Source: CAZCGA01 sp964498075
GTDB lineage: Bacteria; Desulfobacterota; Binatia; HRBIN30
Assembly: GCA_964498075.1 (NCBI GenBank)
Contig: CAZCGA010000007.1
Span: forward strand, 1 to 64,000
Reading direction: 5' to 3'
Length of the DNA: 64,000 nt
In this document: positions 34,928-44,441 of the stretch, piece after piece
Position numbering within the stretch: the first letter of the stretch is position 1
Layout of the letters: every line of letters begins with the position of its first letter
Program-made: the position numbers and the translations under genes
Notes under the pieces: model-generated
The model's input: only the letters and a program-made list of their open reading frames with translations
Database searches by the model: none
What the model was told of the DNA's origin: nothing

Positions 34928-36136
34928 ATGAAGGCTCTGATTCTGACGGGCGGCGCGGGCCGCAATCTCGTTCCCTTCTCCTCCACACGCCCGAAGGCGA
35001 TGACCGTGGTCGCGGGCGGCTCCCTGCTGCGCCGAACCTTGTCGCACCTGCGTGAGGCGGGTGTGACCGACATCACGGTCGTCCTCGGGCAGCACGGGGA
35101 GAAGGTGCGGGCGACGTTCGGCGACGGGCATGATGCCGACGTGCACCTCTCGTACGTCGAGCAGGACCGGCCGCGGGGCATCGCCGACGCGATCCTCAGC
35201 GCGCGCGGACGCTTCATCCCGGGAGAGTTCTTCATCCTGATCTACGGTGACGTGGTGACCTCAGCGAACCCCTTCCATCAGGCGCTGCAGTCGTTCAACT
35301 CCTTCAAGGGGCCGATCGCCTGCGTCTGCCTGCCCGGCCCGCCCACCGGCCGGTACGGGAACGTCTATCTCAGCGGCACGCGCATCACGAAGATCGTCGA
35401 GAAGCCGACGACCGCCGGTCTGGGTAACTACGTGCTGGCCGGGATGTTCGTCCTCCCGACGGAGACGTTCGCGCTGCTCGACAAGTCCGGGGGCGACATG
35501 GAGAAGGTCTTCGGCCTGCTCACCGGCGCGCCGACGCTCAACGCGTCCATCTGGGAAGAAGGCTGGATCGACGTCGAGTACCCGTGGGACATTCTCGCTG
35601 CGAACCGGATGGTGATGGACACCTGGGAGGAAGCGCACATCTCGCGCCACGCGACGATTGAGGGCAACGTCACCATCAACGGACCGGTACACATCGAACG
35701 CGGTTCGGTGATCAAGTCCGGCGCCGTGCTGGCCGGCCCGTGCTATATCGGCCGCAACTGCTACGTCGGCAACAACGTGCTGGTGCGCTCGTACTCGTCC
35801 CTGGGGCCGGGCTCGATGATCGGCTACGGCGTGGAGCTGAAGAACTGCGTGCTCTTCAGCAACTCGAAAGTCGGCAGGTTATCCTTCGTCGGCGACAGCG
35901 TGATCGGCGAGAACGTCGACATCGGCTCCGGCACCATGACGATCAACGAGAACATGGACCGCACCCCGGTGGTCGTCGACATCCGCGGCGAGCCGGCGGA
36001 CTCCGGGCTCGCCAAGCTCGGTGCGTTCATGGGGGACGACGTGAAGGTCGGCGCCGGGAACACGGTCGCCGCCGGAACCGTGCTCGCGCCCGGAACACAT
36101 GTCCCGCACCATGCAACGGTCAGCGGAGTGAGGTAG
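34928..36136 (+). CDS. Sugar-1-phosphate nucleotidylyltransferase/acetyltransferase, archaeal GlmU-like
   Basis: This encodes 402 aa. Residues 1-230 are a nucleotidyltransferase domain with a divergent signature loop (TGGAGRNLVPFSSTRPKAM) and IWEEGWIDVEYPWDI. Residues 240-402 are a left-handed beta-helix of hexapeptide repeats (VTINGPVHIERGSVI, ending VGAGNTVAAGTVLAPG). This layout matches the archaeal-type bifunctional GlcN-1-P/UDP-GlcNAc enzymes more than bacterial GlmU, which is about 456 aa. It lies directly before glmS, which supports UDP-GlcNAc synthesis; a glucose or mannose nucleotidyltransferase is the alternative. Confidence 0.75.
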   Translation: MKALILTGGAGRNLVPFSSTRPKAMTVVAGGSLLRRTLSHLREAGVTDITVVLGQHGEKVRATFGDGHDADVHLSYVEQDRPRGIADAILSARGRFIPGEFFILIYGDVVTSANPFHQALQSFNSFKGPIACVCLPGPPTGRYGNVYLSGTRITKIVEKPTTAGLGNYVLAGMFVLPTETFALLDKSGGDMEKVFGLLTGAPTLNASIWEEGWIDVEYPWDILAANRMVMDTWEEAHISRHATIEGNVTINGPVHIERGSVIKSGAVLAGPCYIGRNCYVGNNVLVRSYSSLGPGSMIGYGVELKNCVLFSNSKVGRLSFVGDSVIGENVDIGSGTMTINENMDRTPVVVDIRGEPADSGLAKLGAFMGDDVKVGAGNTVAAGTVLAPGTHVPHHATVSGVR

Positions 36137-36142
36137 CGGCAC

Positions 36143-38079
36143 ATGTGTGGCATCAGTGGAGTCGCCAGCTTCCATCCGATCGACGATCGCTTGTACGAGG
36201 GTGTCCACCACCTCGAGTACCGCGGCTACGACTCCTGCGGCATCGCCTTCCTGGACAATCACCACATCGAGGTGCGCAAGGACATCGGCACCGTCGATGA
36301 GGTGAACAGCAAGGAGAACATCCGCCACCTCAACGCGCTGGTGGGTATCGCGCACACCCGCTGGGCGACGCACGGCAAGGTCACCCGCGAGAACGCCCAC
36401 CCGCACACCAGCTGTCACGGCGAGTTTGCCGTGGTACACAACGGCATCATCGCCAACTACAAGGCGCTGCGCGAGGAGCTGCTGCGCGCCGGGCACCGCT
36501 TCCGCTCCGAGACCGACACCGAGATCATCGCCCACCTCATCGAGCAACGCTTCGCCGACTCGGGGGACGTCGAACGCGCCTTGGTCAGCGCCTTGAAGGC
36601 CCTGAAGGGTAGCTACGCGCTGGCGATGATCTCGACGCACGACCCGGAACGGATCTTCTGCGCCCGCCACGAAAGCCCGCTGATCATCGGCGCCGGCAGC
36701 GAGTCGAACTACCTGGGCTCGGACTTCAATGCGTTCATCGATTACACGAAGAACACGGTGATCCTCGAGGACGGCGAGTACGGCATCGTCTCCAAGGACA
36801 GCTACTCGGTGAAGAGTCTGAGCACCGGCGAAGTGGTAGACAAGCAAATCACCGTCGTGCCCTGGGACTCGGAGCTGTCGCGCAAGGGCGGCTATCCGCA
36901 CTACATGCTCAAGGAGATTCACGAGCAGCCGCAAGCCGTGCGCAGCGCCTTGAGCATCGATGCGGACCAGCTCGGCGCCGTGGCCGACATGATCGCGGCG
37001 GCACAGCGCACCCAACTTCTGGGCGTGGGCACGACGTACTACGTGGCGCTGCTCGGGCAGTACGTGTTTGCCGCCTTGGCGGACATGGACGTCCCGGCGC
37101 TCAGCTCGGATGAGTTCCGCCATCTCGACAAGAGCGACCGGGGTTCCTTGGTGCTCGCCGTCTCGCAGTCCGGCGAAACCTACGACACGGTGATGAGTCT
37201 GCGACACGCCAAGGAGCGCGGCGCCAAGACGGTGGCGATCGTCAACGTCGTGGGCTCGTCCATCGCACGGATGGTCGACCGCGTCATCCTGCAAGGCTCG
37301 GGTCCCGAGGTGTGCGTGGTCAGCACCAAGGCGGCGCTGGCGCAGATGATCCTGCTGACCCGCCTGGCCATCGAGATGGGCGCCCGGCGCGGCGTGCTGT
37401 CGGCGGCGCAGCGCCGCGAGTGCGACGCCGCGCTGGCCGCGTTGCCGGGCGAGATCGAGACCATCTTGAACGAGAAGTCCGGTCTGATCCGTGCCGCGGC
37501 GTACCGGCATGCACGCGTGGCCAATTGGCTTTTCTTGGGACGCGGGGTGTACTACCCGATCGCCCTCGAGGCGGCGTTGAAGATGAAGGAGGTCACCTAC
37601 GTGCACGCCGAGGGCATGCCGGGGGGCTTTCTCAAGCACGGCACGCTCTCGCTGGTGGACGACAAGCTCTACACGTTGGTCTTCGTGCCGCCGGCGTCGG
37701 CGGACGAGCTGCATGCGATGACGATGTCGAGCGTCGAAGAGGTCAAGGCGCGCGGCGGCTTCGTCTTCGGCTTGACCTTCGATGGCACCGACGACATCAT
37801 GGTTACAACCATTTATGGATATGGTACTTGTGACAAACCGTGTTCTCGTCGGTGCCAAACTCACGCACTCACGTTAAGAATGGTCTGTCTGCGGCAANNN
37901 NNNNNNNCGTCCACTTCGACATCTTCAACGAGCAGCTGGTGTTCGCCTCGACTCACGCGATCACCGCGCCGTTCCTGCCGCTCGTGGCCGCGCAGCTGCT
38001 CGCCTACTTCACGGCGACGGCGCTCAAGCGTAACGTCGACAAGCCCCGCTCGCTCGCCAAATCGGTCACCGTGGCCTGA
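36143..38079 (+). CDS. glmS: Glutamine-fructose-6-phosphate aminotransferase, interrupted by inserted DNA and an assembly gap
   Basis: GlmS makes glucosamine-6-phosphate, the first step to UDP-GlcNAc. The glutaminase domain starts with the N-terminal nucleophile Cys2 (MCGISGVASF) and has HTRWATHG; SIS domains follow (VSQSGETYD; KMKEVTYVHAEG). Coding reads cleanly to base 37801 (codon 553, GTDDIM). Foreign sequence and 10 N follow, and coding resumes in another frame at 37909 with VHFDIFNEQL, ending in DKPRSLAKSVTVA. Joining the two parts (CAT plus C) gives a 609-aa protein, the normal GlmS length, with no residues missing. So the gene is either split by an insertion in part of the population or broken by misassembly. 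Confidence 0.85.
37801..37897. other. Foreign low-G+C segment at the glmS break
   Basis: These 97 bases between the glmS coding part and the N run have about 47% G+C by my count, against clearly higher values on both sides. They continue no GlmS sequence. They begin near ATGGTTACAACCAT, which contains a short ATGGTT/AACCAT inverted repeat. This could be the end of an insertion sequence whose repeated interior stopped the assembly, or a chimeric contig end. No transposase fragment is readable in any frame. Confidence 0.6.
37898..37907. other. Assembly gap (10 N)
   Basis: Ten undefined bases, a standard scaffold filler, so the true length of the missing DNA is unknown. It lies inside glmS. Confidence 0.99.
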
Positions 38080-38099
38080 CGGGGTCGCCCCGGACACTG

Positions 38100-40274
38100 A
38101 TGGATCTCCACGAAGTGATCGCCGGGTTGCAGACGCTTGCGGTGAGCGAGAGCTACCGCGAACAGGCGATCCGCGGCCTGCGCGCGTGGTGGACGGGAGC
38201 TCAGTACGCGGCCTACCGACCGCAGCTGGAGAGCCTGGCGCGGCGGCAGCAGTGGCCGCTGCTGCTCGACTCTTTCTACCGCGTCATGCCGTTCGGTACG
38301 AGCGGGCGCCGCGGCCCCGTCGGCATCGGTCCAAACCGCATCAATCAGGAGACGGTGGTGACCTCGGTGCAAGGACACGTGAACTATCTGCGGCGGCGAT
38401 TCGCGGCCACGCGGCTGCTCGTCGTCGTGGCGTTCGACGTGCGGGTCTTCCGCGATCTGCGCGCTCTGTACGACGCCGCGGTGCCCAACCCGTTGCTCGG
38501 CCTCAGCTCGCGCGACTTCGCGTGTCTGGCATGCGGCGTCTACGCGGCAAACGATGCCGAGGTCTACACCGTGCCCGGCGACGGCGACTTCTTCCTCTCC
38601 ACGCCGGAGCTGTCGTTCGCCATCCGTCACCTGCAGGCGCACGGCGGTTTGAACATCTCGGCGTCGCACAACCATCCCGACGACAACGGCGCGAAGTTCT
38701 ACATGGCCAGCGGCGGGCAGCCCGTACCGCCGGAAGATGAAGTGCTCGCCAAAGAGGTCGAGGCCGTCACCGAAGTGCGGTCCGGGGATTTCGAGGGCGC
38801 CGTCCGCGCCGGGCAGGTGCAGTGGTGGGGTGCGGTGATGCACGACCGTTACCTCGAAGCCAACCTGTCGCGCTCCATCGATCCGAGCGCCCGCCGCGCC
38901 TGCATCGTCTACTCGCCGCTGCACGGCACCGGCCGCCACACCGTCGGCGACCTCCTGCCACGCGCGGGTTTCGAGATGCACTTCGTCGAACGGCAGGCGA
39001 GAGCCGACGGCGCCTTTCCAGAAGTGAAGTTCCGTGTGCCCAATCCCGAGGTGCCCGAGTCGATGGAGCTGGTCACCGCCGAGGCGCGGCAGCGCGGCGC
39101 GGACGCCGGGCTCGCCACCGATCCCGACGCCGACCGCCTCGGCGTCGTCGCACCCGTGGAAGGCGAGTGGCGCTTTCTCACCGGCAACGAGATGGCCATC
39201 TTGCTCGCCGCCTACATCATCGAAACGCGCCGCGCGCTCGGCACGTTGCCGGCGCGCGGGTTTGTGATCAAGACCGCCGTCACCACCGAGCTGCTCACGC
39301 GCATCGCCCGCAGCCACGGCGTGCAGATCCTGGGCGACCTCCTCGTCGGCTTCAAGTACGTCGGCGAGGTGCTGGACGCGATCGCCAAGGACGGACGCTT
39401 TCGCGACCTGCGCGGCACGACGGACGATTTCCTGCTCGCCGCGGAAGAAAGCAACGGCGTGCTCGTCAGTGCCCAGCTGCGCGACAAGGACGCTGCGGGT
39501 GGAGCGCTGCTGCTGGCCGAGCTCTGCGCCCGGCTGCGCCCCCAGGGTGTGACGCTGGGCGCGTACCTGGTCGACGTCTATCGCCGCTACGGCTACGCGG
39601 CCAACGTCGGCTATTCGCTGATCATGGAGGGCATCTCCGGTTTGGAGCTGGCCACGCGCATAATGGATCGCCTGCGCGTCGAGCCGCCGCATGTGGTGGA
39701 AGGACGCACGCTGTGCCGCGCCGTGGACTATTGGAACGAATCGCTTTTTGGAAAGATCCAATCCGAGACCGATCGCAGCTCGCGCAACTTCATACGGCTC
39801 GAATACGACCGCGACCTGCACGTGTCGGTGCGGCCGTCGGGAACCGAACCGAAGATCAAGATCTACGTCGAGCAAGTCTTCGATCCCGCACCGGCCTGGG
39901 CGGGGGCCGGGTTTGCGGACGCGCGCCGGGTCATGGACGAGGCGACCGGGCAGGTCACCTTGGCGCTGGTCGATCAGCTGCTGCGACTCGTGCATATCGA
40001 GCTGCCACGCGCGGCGTTGCTGCTGTCCTCGCTCGTCTCGCTCGACAACCGCGTCGATTTCTGCGGTCGCTTTCTGCCCGAGGTTGAAGAGCACGTGCGC
40101 GCCGCGGGCCTGGCGGGGGCCGACCGCCTCGCCGCATGGATCGACGATCGGCTCAAGGCCTACGGCCCCGACCCGCGCTACCTCGTCAAGGCGGGAGTCG
40201 CGGAGCACTTCCGCGGCCGTGTGCTGCCGCCGGACCAGGAGCGACTGCTCCGCCAACTGTTCTTTCTCGCGTAG
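38100..40274 (+). CDS. Phosphohexose mutase family protein with unusual active-site loop and C-terminal extension
   Basis: This encodes 724 aa. The alpha-D-phosphohexomutase motifs are all present: FGTSGRRG, the catalytic serine in SASHNHPDDNG (S189), the metal site DPDADR (341-346), the sugar loop AEESNG and the phosphate loop RPSGTEPK (578-585). The serine loop reads HNHPDDNG where most relatives have HNP. About 140 residues follow the last motif, so the protein is longer than usual (about 550-600 aa). The order GlmU-like, GlmS, mutase suggests a GlmM-like or phosphoglucomutase role feeding UDP-GlcNAc; substrate preference cannot be read from sequence. Confidence 0.8.
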   Translation: MDLHEVIAGLQTLAVSESYREQAIRGLRAWWTGAQYAAYRPQLESLARRQQWPLLLDSFYRVMPFGTSGRRGPVGIGPNRINQETVVTSVQGHVNYLRRRFAATRLLVVVAFDVRVFRDLRALYDAAVPNPLLGLSSRDFACLACGVYAANDAEVYTVPGDGDFFLSTPELSFAIRHLQAHGGLNISASHNHPDDNGAKFYMASGGQPVPPEDEVLAKEVEAVTEVRSGDFEGAVRAGQVQWWGAVMHDRYLEANLSRSIDPSARRACIVYSPLHGTGRHTVGDLLPRAGFEMHFVERQARADGAFPEVKFRVPNPEVPESMELVTAEARQRGADAGLATDPDADRLGVVAPVEGEWRFLTGNEMAILLAAYIIETRRALGTLPARGFVIKTAVTTELLTRIARSHGVQILGDLLVGFKYVGEVLDAIAKDGRFRDLRGTTDDFLLAAEESNGVLVSAQLRDKDAAGGALLLAELCARLRPQGVTLGAYLVDVYRRYGYAANVGYSLIMEGISGLELATRIMDRLRVEPPHVVEGRTLCRAVDYWNESLFGKIQSETDRSSRNFIRLEYDRDLHVSVRPSGTEPKIKIYVEQVFDPAPAWAGAGFADARRVMDEATGQVTLALVDQLLRLVHIELPRAALLLSSLVSLDNRVDFCGRFLPEVEEHVRAAGLAGADRLAAWIDDRLKAYGPDPRYLVKAGVAEHFRGRVLPPDQERLLRQLFFLA

Positions 40275-40279
40275 CCCGC

Positions 40280-41998
40280 TCAGGCCGCGCCCGGTTTGCC
40301 GGCGCCTTCGATGAGGCGGCGGGCGTAGCGCTGCGACTCGGCCGTGGCGCTGCCGCCGAGCATCCGCGTCAGCTCGCGCACCCGGTCGTCGCTCGCGAGG
40401 GCGCGGGCGCTGGTCACGGTGCGCCCTTTGATCACGTGCTTCTCGACGGCGAAGTGGTGATCGGCGAGCGCCGCGATCTGCGGCAAGTGCGTGAGGCAGA
40501 CGATCTGTCGCGCGCGGCCGAGCGCCTGCAAGCGCTTGCCCACCGCCTCTGCGACACCCCCACCGATGCCGGCGTCGACTTCATCGAAGATGAGCGTCGA
40601 GGCGTCGCCCTCGCCGGCCGTCAGTGCCTTCAGCGCCAGCATGATGCGTGACAGCTCTCCGCCCGAGGCGATCCGGGCGAGCGGCTTTGGATCCTCGCCT
40701 GGATTCGCCGACAAGTAGAACTCCACGACGTCGGCACCGGCCGCTCCCAACCCCGACGTCTCGCCGGTGATGGGATCGGCGGACCCCCGTTGCGGTCCAC
40801 CCGACGCAGCGACCTTGAAGATGACGCGAAACACGGCGCCGCGCATGCCCAGGGCGCGCAGCTCCTCGGCCATCTGCTTCTCCAGCTTCGCCGCCACCGC
40901 CTGGCGCGCACGCGAGAGCTCGCGCGCCACGTCCCACGCAGTGGCCACGCGCTCCAAGGTCTCGTGCCGTGCGGCCGCGAGGTCGGTGCCGGAGGTTTCG
41001 AGCTGCGCCAGCTCGGTCTCCATATCGGCGAGTCGATCGAGCAGCTCGTCCGCCTCGCATCCGTACTTGCGCTTCAGGCGGGACAGCAGTGCCAGCCGCT
41101 CCTCGATCTCTTCCAGCCGTTGCGGGTCGTGCCGAATGCCGTCTGCCGTCCGGCGGAGCTCCAGTGCGACGTCCTCGATTTGCGTGGTGGCCTGCTGCAA
41201 GGCATCCGCGTGGTGACGGAATCGGGGGTCGATCTTCGCGGCGTCGAGCAGCTGCGCAGTGATGCGGCCGAGCCCGGTCGCAATCGCCTCGTCTCCCGAG
41301 TACATCACTTCCTCGCTGTGCCGGCAGATAGCGGCGAGCTTCTCGGCGTGGCGTTGGACGGCACGCTCCTGCTGCAGCTCTGGCTCCTCGCCCGTCGCCA
41401 GCTGCGCCTCGCGCAGCTCCTTCACTTGGAAGCGCAGCAGCTCGTGCCGTTGCCGCGCCGCCTCGCCACCCGCGGTGAGCGCCGCCAGACGGTCGGCGGC
41501 CTGGCGATACGCGCCGTACGCCTGCGCCATGCGCACGCGCTCGGCAGCGAGCTTGCCGAACGCATCGAGGAAGTTGAGGTGACTCTCCGGCTTGAGGAGC
41601 AAGGCGTGTTCGAGCTGGCCGTACACGTGCAGGAGCTGATCGCCGAGCTGCCCGAGCACGCTCGCCGTGGACAGGCTGCCGTTCACGTGCACCCGACCTT
41701 TGCCCGACCGGCTGATGACGCGGCGTACGAGCAGCTCATCGGCCGGCGGCAAACCGCTGCCTTCCAGGAGCGCGTGGCCCTTTTCGTCCAGATCGAAGAG
41801 CCCTTCAATCTCCGCTTCCTCGGTGTCGGTACGGATGAGGTCGGTGTTGGCGCGCTCGCCACACAGCAGGCCGATGGCCCGCATGATGATGCTCTTGCCG
41901 GCCCCGGTTTCGCCGGTGAGCACGTTCATGCCGGAAGCGAACGAGAGCTGCAGCTCGTCGATGATCGCGAAGTTGGTGATCCGCAGCTCGCGCAGCAT
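40280..41998 (-). CDS. recN: DNA repair protein RecN
   Basis: RecN is an SMC-like ATPase that acts early in double-strand-break repair. The 572-aa protein starts at the ATG at 41998 (MLRELRITNFAIIDELQL) and has the P-loop GETGAGKS at residues 29-36. A central coiled coil rich in Ala, Glu and Arg follows, and a C-terminal ABC signature and Walker B lie around IASGGELSRIML and FDEVDAGIGG. A longer upstream frame overlaps nadK and is not coding. It starts 14 bases after nadK and ends 5 bases from the convergent mutase gene. Confidence 0.95.
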   Translation of the reverse strand: MLRELRITNFAIIDELQLSFASGMNVLTGETGAGKSIIMRAIGLLCGERANTDLIRTDTEEAEIEGLFDLDEKGHALLEGSGLPPADELLVRRVISRSGKGRVHVNGSLSTASVLGQLGDQLLHVYGQLEHALLLKPESHLNFLDAFGKLAAERVRMAQAYGAYRQAADRLAALTAGGEAARQRHELLRFQVKELREAQLATGEEPELQQERAVQRHAEKLAAICRHSEEVMYSGDEAIATGLGRITAQLLDAAKIDPRFRHHADALQQATTQIEDVALELRRTADGIRHDPQRLEEIEERLALLSRLKRKYGCEADELLDRLADMETELAQLETSGTDLAAARHETLERVATAWDVARELSRARQAVAAKLEKQMAEELRALGMRGAVFRVIFKVAASGGPQRGSADPITGETSGLGAAGADVVEFYLSANPGEDPKPLARIASGGELSRIMLALKALTAGEGDASTLIFDEVDAGIGGGVAEAVGKRLQALGRARQIVCLTHLPQIAALADHHFAVEKHVIKGRTVTSARALASDDRVRELTRMLGGSATAESQRYARRLIEGAGKPGAA

Positions 41999-42012
41999 CG
42001 AAAGCCTTCTCC

Positions 42013-42867
42013 TCAGCGCTCGCCCCAGCGGAGCTTGCTGCGCAGCATGTCGAAGTAGCTGCGGGTGGCGGATTGGATCAGCGGCACCGTGCTGCTGCCC
42101 TTGCGAATCTCGACGACATCGTGGCTGTGCAGGCTCGTGCCGTCCTGACCGTCGAGGCTGAGCACAACGTCCTCGTCGGGTGAGCGCACGGTGACCCGCA
42201 CCACGGCGGAATCCGGGAGGACGACGGGTCGGTTGGTCAGCGTGTGCGGACAGATCGGCGACAGCACCATCACGCCCACGGAGGGGTGCACGATCGGCCC
42301 GCCCGCCGACAGCGAGTACGCGGTCGAGCCCGTCGGTGTAGTGACGATCAAGCCGTCGGCCTTGTACACGCACATCGCTTGCCCGTCGACACTGGTGTCG
42401 AGGTCGATGACGCGCGCCAGGGCCCCCTTGGTGATCACCGCTTCGTTGAGCACCTGGCGCTCGATCAGGACCGAGTCGCCACGCCGCAGCCGGACGTCGA
42501 GCGTCATGCGCTGGTCGACGCGGAACTGGCCGGCCAGGACGCGCTCGATCATCGGGATCAGCTCGTCCGTGGTCATCGCCGTCAGAAAGCCGAGCCCGCC
42601 GAGGTTGACCCCCAAGATGGGTACGGCGCGGTGCTGCATGAGGCGCGCCACGCTGAGCAGCGTGCCGTCGCCGCCCAGGACGACGATGAGGTCGGCTGTG
42701 TCGATCATCTCGACCCTGCTCGTGGCCGAGCCGCAGCCGACTTGCGCGGCGCTTTCCGCATCGACCAGAGCGGTGAGGTCGTGGCGACGCAGCCAGACGA
42801 CGAGCTCGCGGGCCAGCTCGACCGCTTGCGCGCGGCCCCGCTTCACCACCACGCCGAACGTGCGCAT
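42013..42867 (-). CDS. nadK: NAD kinase
   Basis: This enzyme phosphorylates NAD+ to NADP+. The 284-aa protein has the diagnostic GGDGT at residues 65-69, LNEAVI in the middle and TPTGSTAYSLSAGGPIV, all typical of bacterial NAD kinases. It is co-transcribed with recN, a pairing that is common in bacteria. It diverges from rtcB with 87 bases between them. Confidence 0.95.
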   Translation of the reverse strand: MRTFGVVVKRGRAQAVELARELVVWLRRHDLTALVDAESAAQVGCGSATSRVEMIDTADLIVVLGGDGTLLSVARLMQHRAVPILGVNLGGLGFLTAMTTDELIPMIERVLAGQFRVDQRMTLDVRLRRGDSVLIERQVLNEAVITKGALARVIDLDTSVDGQAMCVYKADGLIVTTPTGSTAYSLSAGGPIVHPSVGVMVLSPICPHTLTNRPVVLPDSAVVRVTVRSPDEDVVLSLDGQDGTSLHSHDVVEIRKGSSTVPLIQSATRSYFDMLRSKLRWGER

Positions 42868-42954
42868 AGCGCGAAGCTATCATCTAGGGTTCACGTGGTC
42901 CAAGGGTGTCGGCACCCGTTGCGACCCCGACGGGCGGCGAGTAGGCTCGCACGC

Positions 42955-44436
42955 ATGAGCCACCCCGGAACCGCACGCTCCGGCCTGCGACAGAAGGTGT
43001 CGCAGGTGTCCGAGGCGGTGTGGGAGATCCCGCCGACCGCCAAGCCGGGCATGCGCGTGCCGGCGCGTATCTACGCCACCCGCGCGCTGCTGGAGGCGAT
43101 GGACGACGGCGTGTTCGAGCAGGTGACGAACGTGGCCATGCTGCCCGGCATCGTCGACTACTCCTTCTGCATGCCCGACGGCCACTGGGGCTACGGCTTT
43201 CCCATCGGCGGGCTGGCGGCGATGGATCCGGAGACCGGGGTCATCTCGCCCGGCGGCATCGGCTTCGACATCAACTGCGGCATGCGGCTGGTACGCACCA
43301 ATCTGACGTTCGAGGACATCCGCGAGCGGATCACCGAGTTGATCGACGCCCTCTACAAGCGCGTGCCCGCCGGGGTCGGCGCGCGGGGCCTTCTGAAGCT
43401 GACGGACGACGAGTTCCGTGGCGTCGCGGTCGAAGGGGCCGGGTGGTGTGTGCAGCATGGCTATGGCTGGCCGGAAGACCTGCAGCGGATCGAAGAAGGC
43501 GGCGCCATCTCCGGCGCCGATCCCGATCACGTCAGCCGGCGCGCCCTGGAGCGCGGTCGCCAGCAGGTTGGCACCTTGGGTTCGGGAAACCACTACCTGG
43601 AGATCCAGGTGCTCCGGCCGGAGCACGTGTTCGACACACGCGCCGCGGCAGTGATGGGGTTCACGCTGCCGCACCAGGTCGCGATCATGTTTCATTGTGG
43701 CAGCCGCGGCTTCGGCCACCAGATCGCCAGCGACTACATTCAAAGCTTCCTGCCGCTGATGCAGCGTAAGTTCGGCATCGAGCTGCCCGACCGCGATCTC
43801 GCTTGCGCTCCGTTCGCATCCAACGAGGGGCAGGCGTACTTCGCCGCCATGAAGTGCGCCATCAACATGTCGTTCGCCAATCGTCAGGTGATTCTACACC
43901 GCATCCGCGAAGTGTTCGCCGAGGTGCTGCACCGCGACCCGCGCGACCTCGGTATGGAGATGGTGTACGACGTCGCGCACAACACCGCCAAGCTGGAGGA
44001 GCACGAGGTGCACGGCCGCCGGCGCCGCTTGCTGGTGCATCGCAAGGGCGCAACGCGCGCCTTCGCGCCGGGCATGCCGGATATCCCGGCGGCGTTCCGC
44101 GACATCGGCCAGCCGGTGATCATCGGCGGCAGCATGGAGACCGGATCGTATCTGCTCCTCGGCGTACCTTCCGGCCGACAGGCGTTCTTCACCACGGCGC
44201 ACGGCAGCGGCCGCACCATGAGCCGCGCCCAGGCGAAGAAGCAGTTCCGCGGCAAGCAGCTCGAGCACGATCTGGCACAGCGGGGTATCTACGTTCGCAG
44301 CGCCTCCTACGCTGGTCTCGCCGAAGAGGCGGGCGCCGCCTACAAGGACATCGACGCCGTCGTGGCCACCACCGAAAAGGCCGGCCTCAGTCGGGCGGTG
44401 GCCCGTTTCACGCCGGTCGGCAACGTGAAGGGCTGA
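42955..44436 (+). CDS. rtcB: RNA ligase RtcB
   Basis: RtcB is a GTP- and Mn-dependent ligase that joins 2',3'-cyclic phosphate or 3'-phosphate RNA ends to 5'-OH ends, in tRNA splicing or RNA repair. The 493-aa protein has the metal-binding DINCGM with Asp105 and Cys108, HCGSRGFGHQ, and the HGSGRTMSR guanylate loop with His416. It is followed after 5 bases by archease. In bacteria the pair usually serves RNA repair; no RtcR-type regulator is adjacent, so control is unknown. Confidence 0.95.
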   Translation: MSHPGTARSGLRQKVSQVSEAVWEIPPTAKPGMRVPARIYATRALLEAMDDGVFEQVTNVAMLPGIVDYSFCMPDGHWGYGFPIGGLAAMDPETGVISPGGIGFDINCGMRLVRTNLTFEDIRERITELIDALYKRVPAGVGARGLLKLTDDEFRGVAVEGAGWCVQHGYGWPEDLQRIEEGGAISGADPDHVSRRALERGRQQVGTLGSGNHYLEIQVLRPEHVFDTRAAAVMGFTLPHQVAIMFHCGSRGFGHQIASDYIQSFLPLMQRKFGIELPDRDLACAPFASNEGQAYFAAMKCAINMSFANRQVILHRIREVFAEVLHRDPRDLGMEMVYDVAHNTAKLEEHEVHGRRRRLLVHRKGATRAFAPGMPDIPAAFRDIGQPVIIGGSMETGSYLLLGVPSGRQAFFTTAHGSGRTMSRAQAKKQFRGKQLEHDLAQRGIYVRSASYAGLAEEAGAAYKDIDAVVATTEKAGLSRAVARFTPVGNVKG

Positions 44437-44441
44437 ATCGG

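Noticed and set aside
37799..37812. Integron-type recombination site at the glmS break
   Set aside because: ATGGTTACAACCAT has a short inverted repeat but no attC core pair or integrase gene nearby.
36143..38740. One 865-aa frame running from glmS through the N run into the mutase gene
   Set aside because: The part after 37801 is read out of frame and across undefined bases; the true GlmS C-terminus is in another frame at 37909-38079.
40280..42883. 867-aa RecN with a long N-terminal extension
   Set aside because: The first 295 residues overlap nadK in another frame; the normal RecN start MLRELRITNF is at 41998.
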